This document shows, piece by piece, positions 1-8,205 of a DNA stretch of 64,000 nt (positions are counted from its first letter, which is position 1; every line of letters begins with the position of its first letter). A program made the translations under genes and the position numbers. The notes below the pieces were generated by a model. The model did no database searches and was not told where the DNA came from. It saw only the letters and a list, made by a program, of their open reading frames with translations. Source of the DNA: [Eubacterium] cellulosolvens LD2006 (GTDB lineage: Bacteria > Bacillota > Clostridia > Lachnospirales > Lachnospiraceae); contig NZ_JHXY01000018.1 in NCBI RefSeq assembly GCF_000621585.1, forward strand, positions 1 through 64,000, given 5' to 3'.

Positions 1-312
1 CTCTCCGTAGGGCAAGACCCTGTACGAAAGCTTAGCTGGCACTCGGTGTATGGACAGGTGGGACGAAGGAAGTTGGGACACGATCCCCATAGGCACGGAA
101 GGTTCACCGCCATAGTTGATCGGAGGGAAAATGGCCTTAATAGAGCATAATCAACGGACGCTCTGTTTGCCATACCCATCAACCAACTATTCAGTACCAG
201 ATACGATGATGTCCATACCCATCTGGCTCTGTTTCAAGAGGTATGTAGTTCGTCAAACCCGCATAAAACTTGAATTTAGGGCTTGACATGATAGGAAGAA
301 GAGGTAGAAGCT
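1..312. other. Leader stretch without a recognised gene
   Basis: No convincing open frame or known element was found. A weak hairpin (AGAGC ... GCTCT, about 146-170) is followed by GTTTG and could be the worn terminator of a gene left of the window. A GAAGAAGAGG-like ribosome site lies just before the ATG at 313. Nothing else can be supported here. Confidence 0.4.
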
Positions 313-708
313 ATGGATGAGTTATGCCTTTCGGTTGGGGATAAAAGATTATCTATTGAATGGGAAGATAACGAGAGTGTGGATGCGCTTAAAGATCTTG
401 TCGGATACGGTATGAATATCAATATGTCCATGTATGGGGGATTCGAACAGGTCGGAAGTATTGGTACTTCTCTTCCGCGAAATGACAGTCAGACGACTAC
501 AAGTCCGGGTGACATTGTCCTTTATTCAGGAAACCAGATAGTCATCTTTTACGGTTCAAATTCCTGGGCATATACGAGGCTGGGAAAGATCACGGGACTT
601 GATGAAAAAGAACTTGAAGATACATTCGGAAACGGTGACGTTACGATCAGTTTAAGTGTCGGAGCACAAACAGCTTCAGAAGCGGCGAAGCCTTTAAGGA
701 CGGATTAA
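313..708 (+). CDS. Cyclophilin-like fold protein
   Basis: This 131-residue protein matches the small bacterial cyclophilin-like family (TM1367/DUF-type beta barrel). The middle carries the typical YGGFEQVGS, LPRND and PGDIVLY motifs, followed by a segment ending in SWAYTRLGKI. These proteins share the cyclophilin barrel but lack proven prolyl isomerase activity, and their ligand is unknown. No signal peptide is visible, so it is probably cytoplasmic. It is 35 bases upstream of a flavodoxin-like gene and a flavin reductase gene, so the three probably form one redox operon. The family is clear; the function is not. Confidence 0.8.
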   Translation: MDELCLSVGDKRLSIEWEDNESVDALKDLVGYGMNINMSMYGGFEQVGSIGTSLPRNDSQTTTSPGDIVLYSGNQIVIFYGSNSWAYTRLGKITGLDEKELEDTFGNGDVTISLSVGAQTASEAAKPLRTD

Positions 709-743
709 AACTGAAATAATAATAAAGATCGGAGGACGAACGA

Positions 744-1370
744 ATGAATAAAGTGCTCATCTTAAACGGGAGCCCACATCAACACGGTTGTACAGCGACT
801 GCACTTGATGAAATGATCAAAGTGTTTGAAGAGGAAGGAGTCGGGACAGAACTGATCCAGGTAGGAACAAAAGATATCAGAGGCTGCATTTCCTGTAACA
901 AATGCAGCGAAACCGGAAAGTGTGTGTTTGATGATCTCGTAAATGAAGTCGCACCCAAGCTTGAAGAAGCGGATGGTCTGGTTGTGGGAAGTCCGGTATA
1001 CTATGGATCTCCAAATGGAAATATCATTTCCTTCATGGACAGGTTGTTCTACAGTACATATTTTTCAAAGCATATGAAGGTAGGAGCTGCAGTAGTAAGC
1101 TGCAGAAGAGGAGGCAATACGGCAAGCTTTGATGTATTGAACAAATACTTTACCATCAGCGGTATGCCGGTGGCGTCTTCAACTTATTGGAATCAGGTAC
1201 ATGGATTTACCGCGGATGATGTCAAAAAAGATCTGGAAGGACTTCAGACCATGAGAAACCTTGCACGGAATATGAGCTTTATGATCAAGGCGTTTTCTGA
1301 TGCCAAGGTGAAATACGGTTATCCGGAAGTTGAGAGAGGATGCTTCACCAGCTTCCCGGATGGCAAGTGA
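744..1370 (+). CDS. Flavodoxin-family NAD(P)H-dependent FMN oxidoreductase
   Basis: The 208-residue product starts with beta strand 1 and a phosphate-binding loop of the flavodoxin/FMN-reductase fold (LILNGSPHQHG, residues 6-16). A Cys cluster CISCNKC at about 48-54 recalls iron-sulfur flavoproteins, where it binds a 4Fe-4S cluster. GSPVYYGSPNG at about 81-92 is the second FMN loop. It probably uses NAD(P)H to reduce a small acceptor in the cytoplasm. The start follows a GGAGG site (730-736). It lies between the cyclophilin-like gene and a split-barrel flavin reductase. The substrate cannot be inferred. Confidence 0.87.
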   Translation: MNKVLILNGSPHQHGCTATALDEMIKVFEEEGVGTELIQVGTKDIRGCISCNKCSETGKCVFDDLVNEVAPKLEEADGLVVGSPVYYGSPNGNIISFMDRLFYSTYFSKHMKVGAAVVSCRRGGNTASFDVLNKYFTISGMPVASSTYWNQVHGFTADDVKKDLEGLQTMRNLARNMSFMIKAFSDAKVKYGYPEVERGCFTSFPDGK

Positions 1371-1466
1371 TCGGCGGTATAGAAAAATGGTTGGAAAGAA
1401 TAATAAAGAATACAAAATAGTAAGTAAACCTTGCCATAGGGTAAAAAGACAGGAGGAACTAAAGCA

Positions 1467-2030
1467 ATGAAACAGGAGATCAAGACAACAGAAGCAATCT
1501 TCCCGATGCCGGTACTTATGATATCGACATTCAACGAGGACGGCAGCGTGGACGTGATGAATGCGGCATGGGGAACCATGTTGGAGCGTGATCGCGTGGC
1601 ACTTAACCTGACGGAGACGCATAAGACCGTTCAGAACATCAAGGCGAGAAAAGGCTTCGTAGTTCATATCGCTGATGTAAAGCATGTTGTAGAGGCTGAT
1701 TATTTTGGTATTGCAAGCGGAAATACCGAAAAAGAGAAGTTTGCAAAGAGCGGCATGACATATACCAAATCCGATCTTGTAGATGCACCGGTCATCAATG
1801 AGTTCCCAATTGCTATGGAGTGTGAGTTTATCGAGTATCAGAGCGATGATACCGGACTTGGAGTTATCGGGAAGGTTTTAAGAACATCCGTTGAAGAAGC
1901 TAACATGAAGGATGGGAAGGTGGATGTTGATTCACTTGAAGCTATCGCATTTGATCCGTACACCCATGGATACTATAAAGTAGGTGGCAGAGTCGGAGAG
2001 GCATTTAAGGACGGAGCTAAACTTAAATAA
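1467..2030 (+). CDS. Flavin reductase family protein (FMN-binding split barrel)
   Basis: This 187-residue protein has the FMN-binding split-barrel layout: an N-terminal PMPVLMIST strand, NAAWG at about 30, an LTETHKT loop at about 49-55 and a GKV strand near 140. Related proteins reduce flavin or bind FMN as part of electron-transfer pairs. An AGGAGG site (1451-1456) supports the ATG at 1467. It is the last gene of the trio and is followed by a strong terminator, so it likely ends the operon. It may be a partner of the flavodoxin-like protein upstream; that pairing is inferred from position only. Confidence 0.87.
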   Translation: MKQEIKTTEAIFPMPVLMISTFNEDGSVDVMNAAWGTMLERDRVALNLTETHKTVQNIKARKGFVVHIADVKHVVEADYFGIASGNTEKEKFAKSGMTYTKSDLVDAPVINEFPIAMECEFIEYQSDDTGLGVIGKVLRTSVEEANMKDGKVDVDSLEAIAFDPYTHGYYKVGGRVGEAFKDGAKLK

Positions 2031-2061
2031 AGAAAACAAAATAGCAGAACCGAAACTTAAT

Positions 2062-2104
2062 CGGCGGTGAAGAGTCTGAAACGATTCCTCACCGCCGTTT
2101 TTTT
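2062..2104 (+). terminator. Rho-independent terminator of the flavoprotein operon
   Basis: CGGCGGTGA pairs perfectly with TCACCGCCG. An inner GAGTC/GATTC helix (one G-T pair) encloses a short loop, and a seven-T run follows. It directly follows the flavin reductase stop codon. Confidence 0.9.
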
Positions 2105-2116
2105 AATGCCACGCTT

Positions 2117-2157
2117 CTATTAGCCAAAAATGAAAAAATATTGAAAATGGCTAATAG
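2117..2157. repeat. Inverted repeat, left copy of a pair flanking a broken ATPase gene
   Basis: CTATTAGCCA (2117-2126) is a perfect inverted match to TGGCTAATAG (2148-2157), with an A-rich spacer. A diverged direct copy lies at 2877-2917. It may be an operator or promoter element of this ATPase family, or the end of a small mobile unit. Confidence 0.6.
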
Positions 2158-2194
2158 ACGCGATGGAATAATCTTATCAAACAGAAGGAGAGAA

Positions 2195-2876
2195 ATGGAT
2201 ATTATGAGGCTCATCCCAAGAAATTCCTATATGGAGAAAATAATCAATGTAATAGGAACTTCGGATATAAGAGTCATTACCGGTGTAAGACGATGCGGAA
2301 AGTCAAAGCTTTTGGAATCATTTAAAAAATATATAGATGAAAATATACAAGATGCAAATATAATCCATATCAATTTTAACCTGCCGGAGTTTGAAGAACT
2401 GCTCACTTTTCGAGCGCTGTATGAACATATAAACTCTTTGTATAAAGAGAATATGCAGAATTTTGTTTTGATAGATGAAGTTCAAATGTGTGAGGATTTT
2501 GAAAAGGCCATCAATGGACCGCATGCATTCGAAAAGTATGATATATATATAACCGGTTCAAATGCTTTTTGCTTAGTTCAGATCTTGCCACACTTTTACT
2601 GGACGAACATTTGAAATAAAAGTTTTTCCATTTTCCTTCAAGGAATATGTCAGGTATTTTGATTTGAGCGACAGATATGAGACCCTATCATCATATATTA
2701 AAGAAGGTGGAATGGCAGGCTCTTATCTATATAAAGATCCGGAAACAAAGTATGATTACATTGCAGATGTATTTGACACTCTGATTGTAAGTGATATCAG
2801 ACAGAAATATAAAATAAGAAATACTCAGTTGATGGACAGAATTGTCGATTTAGCTGATTGGCTGTTAGAGGCATGA
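2195..2876 (+). pseudogene. Broken AAA-family ATPase (ATP-binding, DUF4143-type)
   Basis: The N-terminal half keeps a Walker A loop (GVRRCGKSKLL, about residues 29-39) and a Walker B-like FVLIDEVQM, typical of the large Clostridial AAA ATPase family with a C-terminal DUF4143 domain. The frame is lost after YITGSNAF near 2565 and stops at 2614. Homologous sequence resumes in another frame with a segment ending in FKEYVRYF (about 2635) and runs to 2876. The rest of the normal 400-residue protein is missing. The ATG at 2195 follows AAGGAGAG. A related repeat borders each side. It is clearly non-functional. Confidence 0.8.
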
Positions 2877-2917
2877 ATTGGCCAAAAGCAGAAAAAAATT
2901 AAAAATGGCTAATAGAT
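2877..2917. repeat. Right copy of the repeat flanking the broken ATPase
   Basis: Beginning with TTGGCCAAAAGCAG and ending with AAAATGGCTAATAGA, this resembles 2117-2158 closely. The left half of the inverted repeat has decayed. Confidence 0.5.
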
Positions 2918-2947
2918 ATAAGGCTCCGAATTTAAATGTAAATTATT

Positions 2948-3046
2948 TCTTATGCGATCAAGGATCTTTCCAAAATGAGGCGGCTGATGGAAATGCTGGT
3001 GGTCGCAGAGAGGGAGCGGAAGTTTGTGATACATTTTGGGGTGTAA
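2948..3046 (+). pseudogene. C-terminal remnant of an unknown protein
   Basis: A 32-codon open frame with protein-like composition (SYAIKDLSKMRRLMEML at its start, HFGV at its end) stops at 3046 and has no start codon or ribosome site. It reads like the tail of a deleted gene, possibly the missing end of the ATPase upstream. The family is not recognised. Confidence 0.35.
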
Positions 3047-3066
3047 AATGATGTGAGGCAAGCGAA

Positions 3067-3489
3067 ATGCTTGATAACTTCAAATTGCCAGAGGACATGA
3101 TGAGAAAGAAATTATTATTATTTATTATTTATGGTTTTATATTTATATCTTTTTTTTATGGATTTAATCTTCAGAAACCTTCACTTTCGGTAGATTTTGG
3201 AGATGGTACTATGTATGCAGTATGTTATACAGAAGCGGGAAGGTTAATAAATAATATAGTTAGCGCTATTTTTGCAATCATAATGATTATTCCGTTGATT
3301 ATAGATTTATTGAATAAAAAAATAAAATTAACGTATAAGATATGGCCTATATTGGTTAGTTATACCATTGCCTTGGGTATATGTTTTATTATGATTTTTT
3401 ATTATAATCCTATAGCAGATTTATCACACAAGGCATTTATATTTTTTAATGAAAATGTCGTAAAGATGCAATATTTGGAAATCCTTTGA
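3067..3489 (+). CDS. Small multi-pass membrane protein, unknown function
   Basis: The 140-residue product has a charged N-terminus and three hydrophobic helices: about residues 14-32 (LLLFIIYGFIFISFF), 65-82 and 93-112. A short extracytoplasmic loop (about 35-60) separates the first two. Codon use is very AT-rich, unlike the flanking flavoprotein and heat-shock genes, which suggests a foreign origin. GTGAGG about nine bases upstream serves as a weak ribosome site; the ATG at 3097 is an alternative start. I do not recognise the family. Its downstream neighbour is an LRR surface protein. Confidence 0.55.
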   Translation: MLDNFKLPEDMMRKKLLLFIIYGFIFISFFYGFNLQKPSLSVDFGDGTMYAVCYTEAGRLINNIVSAIFAIIMIIPLIIDLLNKKIKLTYKIWPILVSYTIALGICFIMIFYYNPIADLSHKAFIFFNENVVKMQYLEIL

Positions 3490-3664
3490 AACTATGCTTC
3501 TTGAATGGTTGTTCCATTGTCAACAGGGATATTTAACCAGACATTAGGGAAAAATAAGTTACGCATGAGGAGGTTATTGTTTAGTTCATTTAATGATGTT
3601 GAAGTATAAGGCTAACAGGTCATGAACATATAGAAAAAACTGAAGGATAAGGAAGGCGAAAGAT

Positions 3665-5218
3665 ATGCAAAGGAAGACTATACACATAATTGTAACCGCA
3701 GTAATAGTGGTATGTTTTATTTTTGCGGCAAAATTGTTCATGCCTTCATGTAAAACAAAAAACAATATATTTGATGAAATCTACTATGAAAGACAGCGTA
3801 AAATAGAGCCTGTATTTGCTACTTTTAAAGCAGAGGAGACTGTATATGATAAGTTGCCTCAATTCAAATATGAAGATCCTGAAAGAGAATACCGCAATTT
3901 ACATGAATATGAATCAATCACCTCCGAATACAGAGATGATGAGTTGAACCCAAATCAGAGTATAGTCATATATTATTACAAAAAACCAAGGTATATATCA
4001 TTTGAATTATGTGAAAAATATGATAATGGTATGTATTACATGTACTTCAGATATGATTTGGCAGATTCCACACTCTCATTCGATAAAATACATCTGTATA
4101 AGATTGAAAATGGTAAGGTGTTATACGGTGAAGACGGCAATGCTATTGACTACAGTGAAGCAGAGATAATGGACTGGTTTAAAAGCAATGGAATATCCGA
4201 AGAAGATCTCAAAAGGAAAAAGCATTGGTTTATCTATGATAAGGTACTGAAGGACTGGGTTATTTATAATGATAAGACTGCTTATAGTATTGATAATTAT
4301 GGTGATTATAAGGTGACAGATGATGATATGATAGATGATTATCAGTCAGAAAAAGCGGATTCTGAAAATCATAAAAGTATACCGCTTAATGAAGAATACT
4401 TTCCTGACGAGTGTTTCAGAAATTATCTGAAAGAAAAATTCGATATGGATAAAAATAACATATTGTCAGGTGATGAGATCGGCCTTGCTGAAAGACTATA
4501 CATTAATTGTGACCAGGGATGTAGAAATATGGCGAGTCTTGCGGGGATAGAATACCTTACTGAATTAAAGTATCTTGATTGTTATGGTTCGTCGGTCAAA
4601 GACATTGATCTGTCAAAAAATGAGTTGCTTGAAAAACTCTATTGCAACGATACAGCGATAGAAAAACTTGATTTGTCACATAACGTCAATTTGCAGAAGT
4701 TAAAGTGTTCCGAGACCAAAATAACAGGACTGAATCTGTCAGAGAATAAGAAATTAACCGAACTCGTATTTCAGAACACAGAAATAAGCGCAATCAATCT
4801 TTCATCAAATAAATCTATTGAATACCTGGATTGCAGTAAATCAGCCATGACAAGGGTAGAATTATCTGATTTGCCAAATCTGGAAATGTTTATTTGCGCA
4901 GGGAGCCGGATAAACGAGATTGATGTCAGTAATAATAAAAATCTCAGGTATCTTGATATTTCAGATACAGATATAAGTGATACAGACTTTTCACAAAATA
5001 GTAAGCTTAGATATCTGTCATGTAGCAATTGTGCAGGTATAAAGGACATCGATTTAACTAATAACACTGAACTTGGCTATCTGGATATTAAAGGAACACA
5101 GATTAAACAGATGGATTTATCACAATTCACAGAAATATATGGAATCAGATGCGATAGGGATACGGAGATTACAGGTGTTGACAGTGCATATATAAATGAT
5201 GGAATGGGTGCAGAATGA
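3665..5218 (+). CDS. Surface-anchored leucine-rich repeat protein
   Basis: The 517-residue product has one N-terminal hydrophobic helix (about 6-23) that could be a signal anchor; no lipobox is visible. Residues 25-240 form an unassigned acidic, Tyr-rich domain. An EF-hand/dockerin-like loop, FDMDKNNILSGDEI, lies at about 259-272. From about 280 to the end come roughly ten LRR units of about 21 residues, each with an LxxLxC- or IDLSxNxxL-type core, the class often secreted by gut Clostridia. A likely role is binding to another protein or to host material; no catalytic motif is seen. The GGAAGG ribosome site supports the start. Confidence 0.8.
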   Translation: MQRKTIHIIVTAVIVVCFIFAAKLFMPSCKTKNNIFDEIYYERQRKIEPVFATFKAEETVYDKLPQFKYEDPEREYRNLHEYESITSEYRDDELNPNQSIVIYYYKKPRYISFELCEKYDNGMYYMYFRYDLADSTLSFDKIHLYKIENGKVLYGEDGNAIDYSEAEIMDWFKSNGISEEDLKRKKHWFIYDKVLKDWVIYNDKTAYSIDNYGDYKVTDDDMIDDYQSEKADSENHKSIPLNEEYFPDECFRNYLKEKFDMDKNNILSGDEIGLAERLYINCDQGCRNMASLAGIEYLTELKYLDCYGSSVKDIDLSKNELLEKLYCNDTAIEKLDLSHNVNLQKLKCSETKITGLNLSENKKLTELVFQNTEISAINLSSNKSIEYLDCSKSAMTRVELSDLPNLEMFICAGSRINEIDVSNNKNLRYLDISDTDISDTDFSQNSKLRYLSCSNCAGIKDIDLTNNTELGYLDIKGTQIKQMDLSQFTEIYGIRCDRDTEITGVDSAYINDGMGAE

Positions 5219-5542
5219 GAAAGTCAAGGCTGTGTTTACAGATATGCAAATAGCAGAGTGCACCTGGAAGGCTCATGATGGTCAGCAACCGGACTAATGA
5301 TGTGTGAGATTATGGCAGGAGATGTTTTGATGGCATCTATAAGAGATGATGTATTCAAGTACATAAAGAAAATTTTGACAGGCTGAAATCTGAGTATGGA
5401 ATATATGCTGTGCAAGGACCGAGGGGGATTCCTAACAGCCTCAGTGCGGCTTTGAAATAAAGAAACACATTCCAGAACAAAACAGCATTTTGAATATATT
5501 GGATACAAAAGAAATCTCATCTAAGATGGAGAAAGGCATAGA

Positions 5543-5576
5543 AAAAAGCTGAGGGACTAACCTTCAGCTTTTTCCA
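5543..5576 (+). terminator. Hairpin terminator
   Basis: AAAAGCTGA pairs with TTCAGCTTTT around a GGGACTAACC loop. The A-run before and T-run after make it usable in both directions. Confidence 0.65.
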
Positions 5577-5700
5577 TAACCATATCTGATAAAGCAAAGT
5601 CTAACGACTATTGATTACAATCGTCATCGGAGGCAATGCAACCTTCTCTGTTAAGTGCTTATCAGATTAGACAAAGACACAATACACAAGCATAAAGAGA

Positions 5701-5724
5701 GGCCTGCGGGAAATCCGCAGGCCC
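5701..5724 (-). terminator. Terminator of hsp20
   Basis: GGCCTGCGG and CCGCAGGCC form a nine-pair stem just after the hsp20 stop codon on the minus strand. The following minus-strand sequence (TCTCTTTATG) is only moderately T-rich. Confidence 0.65.
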
Positions 5725-5733
5725 ATTGTAATG

Positions 5734-6183
5734 TCATCCTTCGATGAGTATCTGTTTCTTTTCGGGAAGTTTCTCTTTGTCCTTCTTAGGAAGGGTGAGA
5801 TTCAAAACACCGTGCTTGAAGCTTGCCTTGATATCTTCCTCGGTGATATTCTCGCCGACATAGAAGCTTCTCTGCATTGATCCGGAATAACGCTCCTGTC
5901 TGATAAGTTTACCCTTCTTATCCTTTTCGTCCTTATCCAGACCCTTGTTTGCGCTGATAATGAGATATCCATTGTTCAGCTCCAGACCAATCTCTTCTTT
6001 CTTGAAGCCGGGCAGGTCGATATCTACTTCGTAGTGATCGTCATGCTCGTGAACATCGGTCTTCATCATCCTGTCGGCATGTCTGCCGTACAGCTTTCTT
6101 TCGGTTCTGTCCAGATCTCCGAAATCCGGGAATGCAAACCAGTCGTCAAATAAATTTTCTCCAAAAATACTAGGTCTTAACAT
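5734..6183 (-). CDS. hsp20: Small heat-shock protein Hsp20 (alpha-crystallin family)
   Basis: This is an ATP-independent holdase that binds unfolding proteins in the cytoplasm. The 149-residue product starts with the Clostridial type MLRPSIFGENLFDD. It contains the alpha-crystallin beta sandwich from about residue 40 (DVHEHDDHYEVDIDLPGFKKE) to about 135, including the conserved GVLNLTLPKK near the end. The basic ILIEG tail provides the I-x-I/V type contact used in oligomer assembly. The start was set at 6183 because GGAGGT lies seven bases upstream; a longer frame to 6207 has no such site. A perfect CIRCE element and sigma-A promoter lie upstream, so HrcA control is expected. Confidence 0.95.
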   Translation of the reverse strand: MLRPSIFGENLFDDWFAFPDFGDLDRTERKLYGRHADRMMKTDVHEHDDHYEVDIDLPGFKKEEIGLELNNGYLIISANKGLDKDEKDKKGKLIRQERYSGSMQRSFYVGENITEEDIKASFKHGVLNLTLPKKDKEKLPEKKQILIEG

Positions 6184-6299
6184 AATGATTACCTCCTTTT
6201 CACTCAATACTGTTAATAGCTACTGAGCAAGGGGAAGGAGGGATTAGATCATTGGAACATACCGTTCTTGTGGTCTTCTCTGTTCCTCTGTTCGATTAT

Positions 6300-6328
6300 G
6301 TTATAGCACTTAAATTAGCACTCGTCAA
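6300..6328 (-). promoter_or_regulatory. Sigma-A promoter of hsp20
   Basis: On the minus strand, TTGACG (6323-6328) and TATAAC (6300-6305) are separated by exactly 17 bases. The -35 box lies inside the CIRCE element, which explains how a bound repressor would block it. Confidence 0.85.
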
Positions 6329-6341
6329 GTGCGAGTGCTAA
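6315..6341. promoter_or_regulatory. CIRCE operator (HrcA binding site)
   Basis: TTAGCACTC, nine bases, GAGTGCTAA: a perfect match to the CIRCE consensus recognised by the heat-shock repressor HrcA. It overlaps the hsp20 promoter. HrcA itself is not in the window. Confidence 0.95.
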
Positions 6342-6414
6342 CGATTGAAGAAAGAATTCGTGTGACCATTTCCAACTGACAGTAGGTTTACGCCATCTTT
6401 TGGAATGATTATTA

Positions 6415-6443
6415 TTGACAGTTTTTTCATGTTCCTGTATCCT
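6415..6443 (+). promoter_or_regulatory. Promoter of the truncated SMR exporter gene
   Basis: TTGACA (6415-6420), a 17-base spacer and TATCCT (6438-6443). Transcription would start near 6450, giving a leader of about 115 bases before the ATG at 6564. Confidence 0.75.
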
Positions 6444-6460
6444 TAACCTCGAAAAGTAAA

Positions 6461-6472
6461 ACAGACGTCTGT
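6461..6472. promoter_or_regulatory. 12-bp palindrome in the leader, possible operator
   Basis: ACAGACGTCTGT is a perfect palindrome placed about 11-22 bases after the predicted transcription start. TetR-type repressors of drug exporters often bind such sites; as RNA it could also form a short hairpin. No regulator gene lies beside it. Confidence 0.5.
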
Positions 6473-6547
6473 CGCCACCGGGTAGCAGGACGCACGTCAT
6501 TTCTTTATCGTTAGGTCTTAGAAGATAAAGAGGTGGCGTATTTTTTT
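6473..6547 (+). terminator. Attenuator-like terminator in the SMR leader
   Basis: CGCCACC (6473-6479) pairs with GGTGGCG (6532-6538). Inside it TCTTTATC (6502-6509) pairs with GATAAAGA (6524-6531), leaving a 22-base bulge. An eight-T run follows, then the ribosome site and start codon. A terminator between promoter and gene suggests conditional read-through. It did not match guanidine-I, -II or -III riboswitch consensus by eye. Confidence 0.6.
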
Positions 6548-6563
6548 TGAGGAGGTATAAGAA

Positions 6564-6716
6564 ATGCAGCAGTGGATCATGTTGATTTTGGCGGGAGTAT
6601 TTGAAGTGACCTGGGCTTGTGCCATGAAGTATTCCAATGGATTTACGGTGCTTTTGCCATCGGTTATAACCGTGGTGGGATACATAGCGAGTGCTGTATT
6701 AGAATTTGGTATATAA
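6564..6716 (+). pseudogene. Truncated SMR exporter (SugE/Gdx-like), N-terminal half
   Basis: Fifty codons match the start of the small multidrug resistance family, subgroup SugE/Gdx, which exports guanidinium in exchange for protons. Residues 8-20 carry AGVFEVTWACAMK, including the essential glutamate in helix 1, followed by a second helix at about 28-46. The normal protein has about 105 residues and four helices; this one stops at FGI after helix 2. GAGGAGG lies seven to eight bases upstream. With half the helices gone it should not transport. The well-preserved promoter and leader suggest the loss is recent. Confidence 0.8.
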
Positions 6717-6863
6717 GAGTCATATGAAATTATTAGAAAGGTAAAATTCCAGTTTTATCTGTTAAAGGAGAACGAATCATTTTGGACTATAAGAAACTGA
6801 ATGCGATTATATATGCATTATTAGTTCACTTGTCAGAAATATAGATGGGGAGGTTTTAGATAT

Positions 6864-7277
6864 ATGTGGATCATATTTGCACTGTTATCTGCAGTATTTG
6901 CCGCATTAACCTCAATATTGGCTAAGATAGGAATCGAAGGAGTGGATTCTAATCTGGCTACGGCCATCCGAACCGTGGTAGTGGTTGGAATGGCCTGGAT
7001 TATGGTATTCATAACTCATGCACAGAGCGGGTTATCGACGATCGGCAAAAGAAGCTGGATATTTCTTATTCTCTCAGGTCTGGCTACGGGTGCTTCGTGG
7101 TTATGTTATTACAAAGCATTACAGTTGGGAGAAGCTTCTAAAGTAGTACCTATAGACAAACTCAGCGTGGTGATCACTCTGGTTCTGGCATTTGTGTTCC
7201 TGCATGAGCAGTTTACTGCAAAGTCAATTATGGGATGCATCCTGATCGGAGCGGGGACGCTGCTGATGGTAATATAG
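6864..7277 (+). CDS. EamA-family transporter, single-domain
   Basis: The 137-residue membrane protein has about five hydrophobic helices and one complete EamA repeat. It contains the conserved SxLAKIG near residue 18, SWLCYYKAL at about 78-86 and VVPIDKLSVV at about 95-104. One-domain EamA proteins act as dimers in small-metabolite or drug export; the substrate here is unknown. GGGGAGG upstream supports the ATG. It follows the broken SMR gene, and the two may be remnants of an export cluster. PhzF-family gene 7310-8092 lies 32 bases downstream. Confidence 0.87.
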   Translation: MWIIFALLSAVFAALTSILAKIGIEGVDSNLATAIRTVVVVGMAWIMVFITHAQSGLSTIGKRSWIFLILSGLATGASWLCYYKALQLGEASKVVPIDKLSVVITLVLAFVFLHEQFTAKSIMGCILIGAGTLLMVI

Positions 7278-7309
7278 TATTCAGGCATTATCGATCAAGG
7301 AGGCAAGTA

Positions 7310-8092
7310 ATGAAGCAATATATTGTTGATGCTTTTACAGACAAACCTTTTTCCGGAAATCCGGCGGCGGTTTGTGTAATGGATGAATGGCCGAAAGAAG
7401 ACTTCATGATGAAGTTGGCTATGGAGAATAATCTGAGCGAGACAGCGTTTATTGTCAAGGAGGAACAGGGGTATCATCTCAGATGGTTTACTCCCGGATC
7501 CGAAGTTGAACTATGTGGTCATGCTACTCTGGCATCTTCTTTTGTGATATTCAATTACTTTGAGCAGAACGAGGATGTAATAGAATTTAATACTCTCAGC
7601 GGAAAACTGACGATTGTCAGAAAGGGTAAGCTTTATGAGATGGATTTTCCTACTTATAAACAGCAGGAGATATCGGTGACAGATGAGATGGAAAGTGCTT
7701 TTGGTGTGAGGCCCGTTAAGGCGATACTAGGGCCAGATCTTGTATGTATTTTTGAATCTGAGGAGCAGATCCGGAACATGAAGCCGGATCAGGCTAAACT
7801 TGCAGGGCTTCCCGGACGTGGACAAAATGTTACGGCAAAAGGAAAAGATACAGACTGCGTATCGAGGAGTTTCTTTCCCAAACTTCTGGTTCCTGAAGAT
7901 CCCGTTTGCGGTTCTGCGCATTGCCAGATAGCTGATTATTGGTCAAAAGAATTAGGAAAATCAGAGATTCATGCGTACCAGGCGTCAAAGAGAGGTGGGC
8001 ATCTATATTGCGAACTCCTTGAGCATGGAAGGATAAGAATTAGCGGAGAGGCTACATTGGTTGCCATCTCAGATATTCTCGTTGATTTTTAA
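7310..8092 (+). CDS. PhzF-family isomerase/epimerase-like protein
   Basis: The 260-residue protein belongs to the PhzF/diaminopimelate-epimerase-like fold. It keeps the family landmarks VDAFTDKPFSGNPAAVC (5-21), the catalytic glutamate in NNLSETAFI (about residue 45), CGHATLA (about 68-74) and EDPVCGSAH in the second lobe. PhzF catalyses an isomerisation in phenazine synthesis, but most homologues, including lone ones like this, have no assigned substrate. GGAGG (7299-7303) supports the ATG at 7310; the longer frame from 7235 overlaps the upstream gene. It is slightly shorter than typical (about 290), with a compact inter-lobe region. Confidence 0.88.
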   Translation: MKQYIVDAFTDKPFSGNPAAVCVMDEWPKEDFMMKLAMENNLSETAFIVKEEQGYHLRWFTPGSEVELCGHATLASSFVIFNYFEQNEDVIEFNTLSGKLTIVRKGKLYEMDFPTYKQQEISVTDEMESAFGVRPVKAILGPDLVCIFESEEQIRNMKPDQAKLAGLPGRGQNVTAKGKDTDCVSRSFFPKLLVPEDPVCGSAHCQIADYWSKELGKSEIHAYQASKRGGHLYCELLEHGRIRISGEATLVAISDILVDF

Positions 8093-8205
8093 CTTACAGT
8101 TTTATAGACGTGAAATATAAAAATGGATACAGCTTAAAGGTGGTGTTGCCATGTTACCCGGAGAAGCCATGAACAGGGCAATAAGCAAGGTGTCGGGAAA
8201 AAGGT

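Larger units (their letters stand above)
5219..5733. other. Intergenic region with gene debris
   Basis: Two short coding-like pieces are visible. One ends MASIRDDVFKYIKKILTG near 5384. A shifted piece reading YGIYAVQGPRGIPNSLSAAL ends near 5459. Together they look like a decayed, frameshifted gene of unknown family. No start codon with a ribosome site was found. Confidence 0.4.

Noticed and set aside
6450-6563. Guanidine riboswitch in the SMR leader
   Set aside because: Class I core motifs (GGTCCGAGAG, ACACGG-type), the class II ACGR hairpin pair and the class III pseudoknot were not found by eye. It is kept only as an unclassified attenuator.
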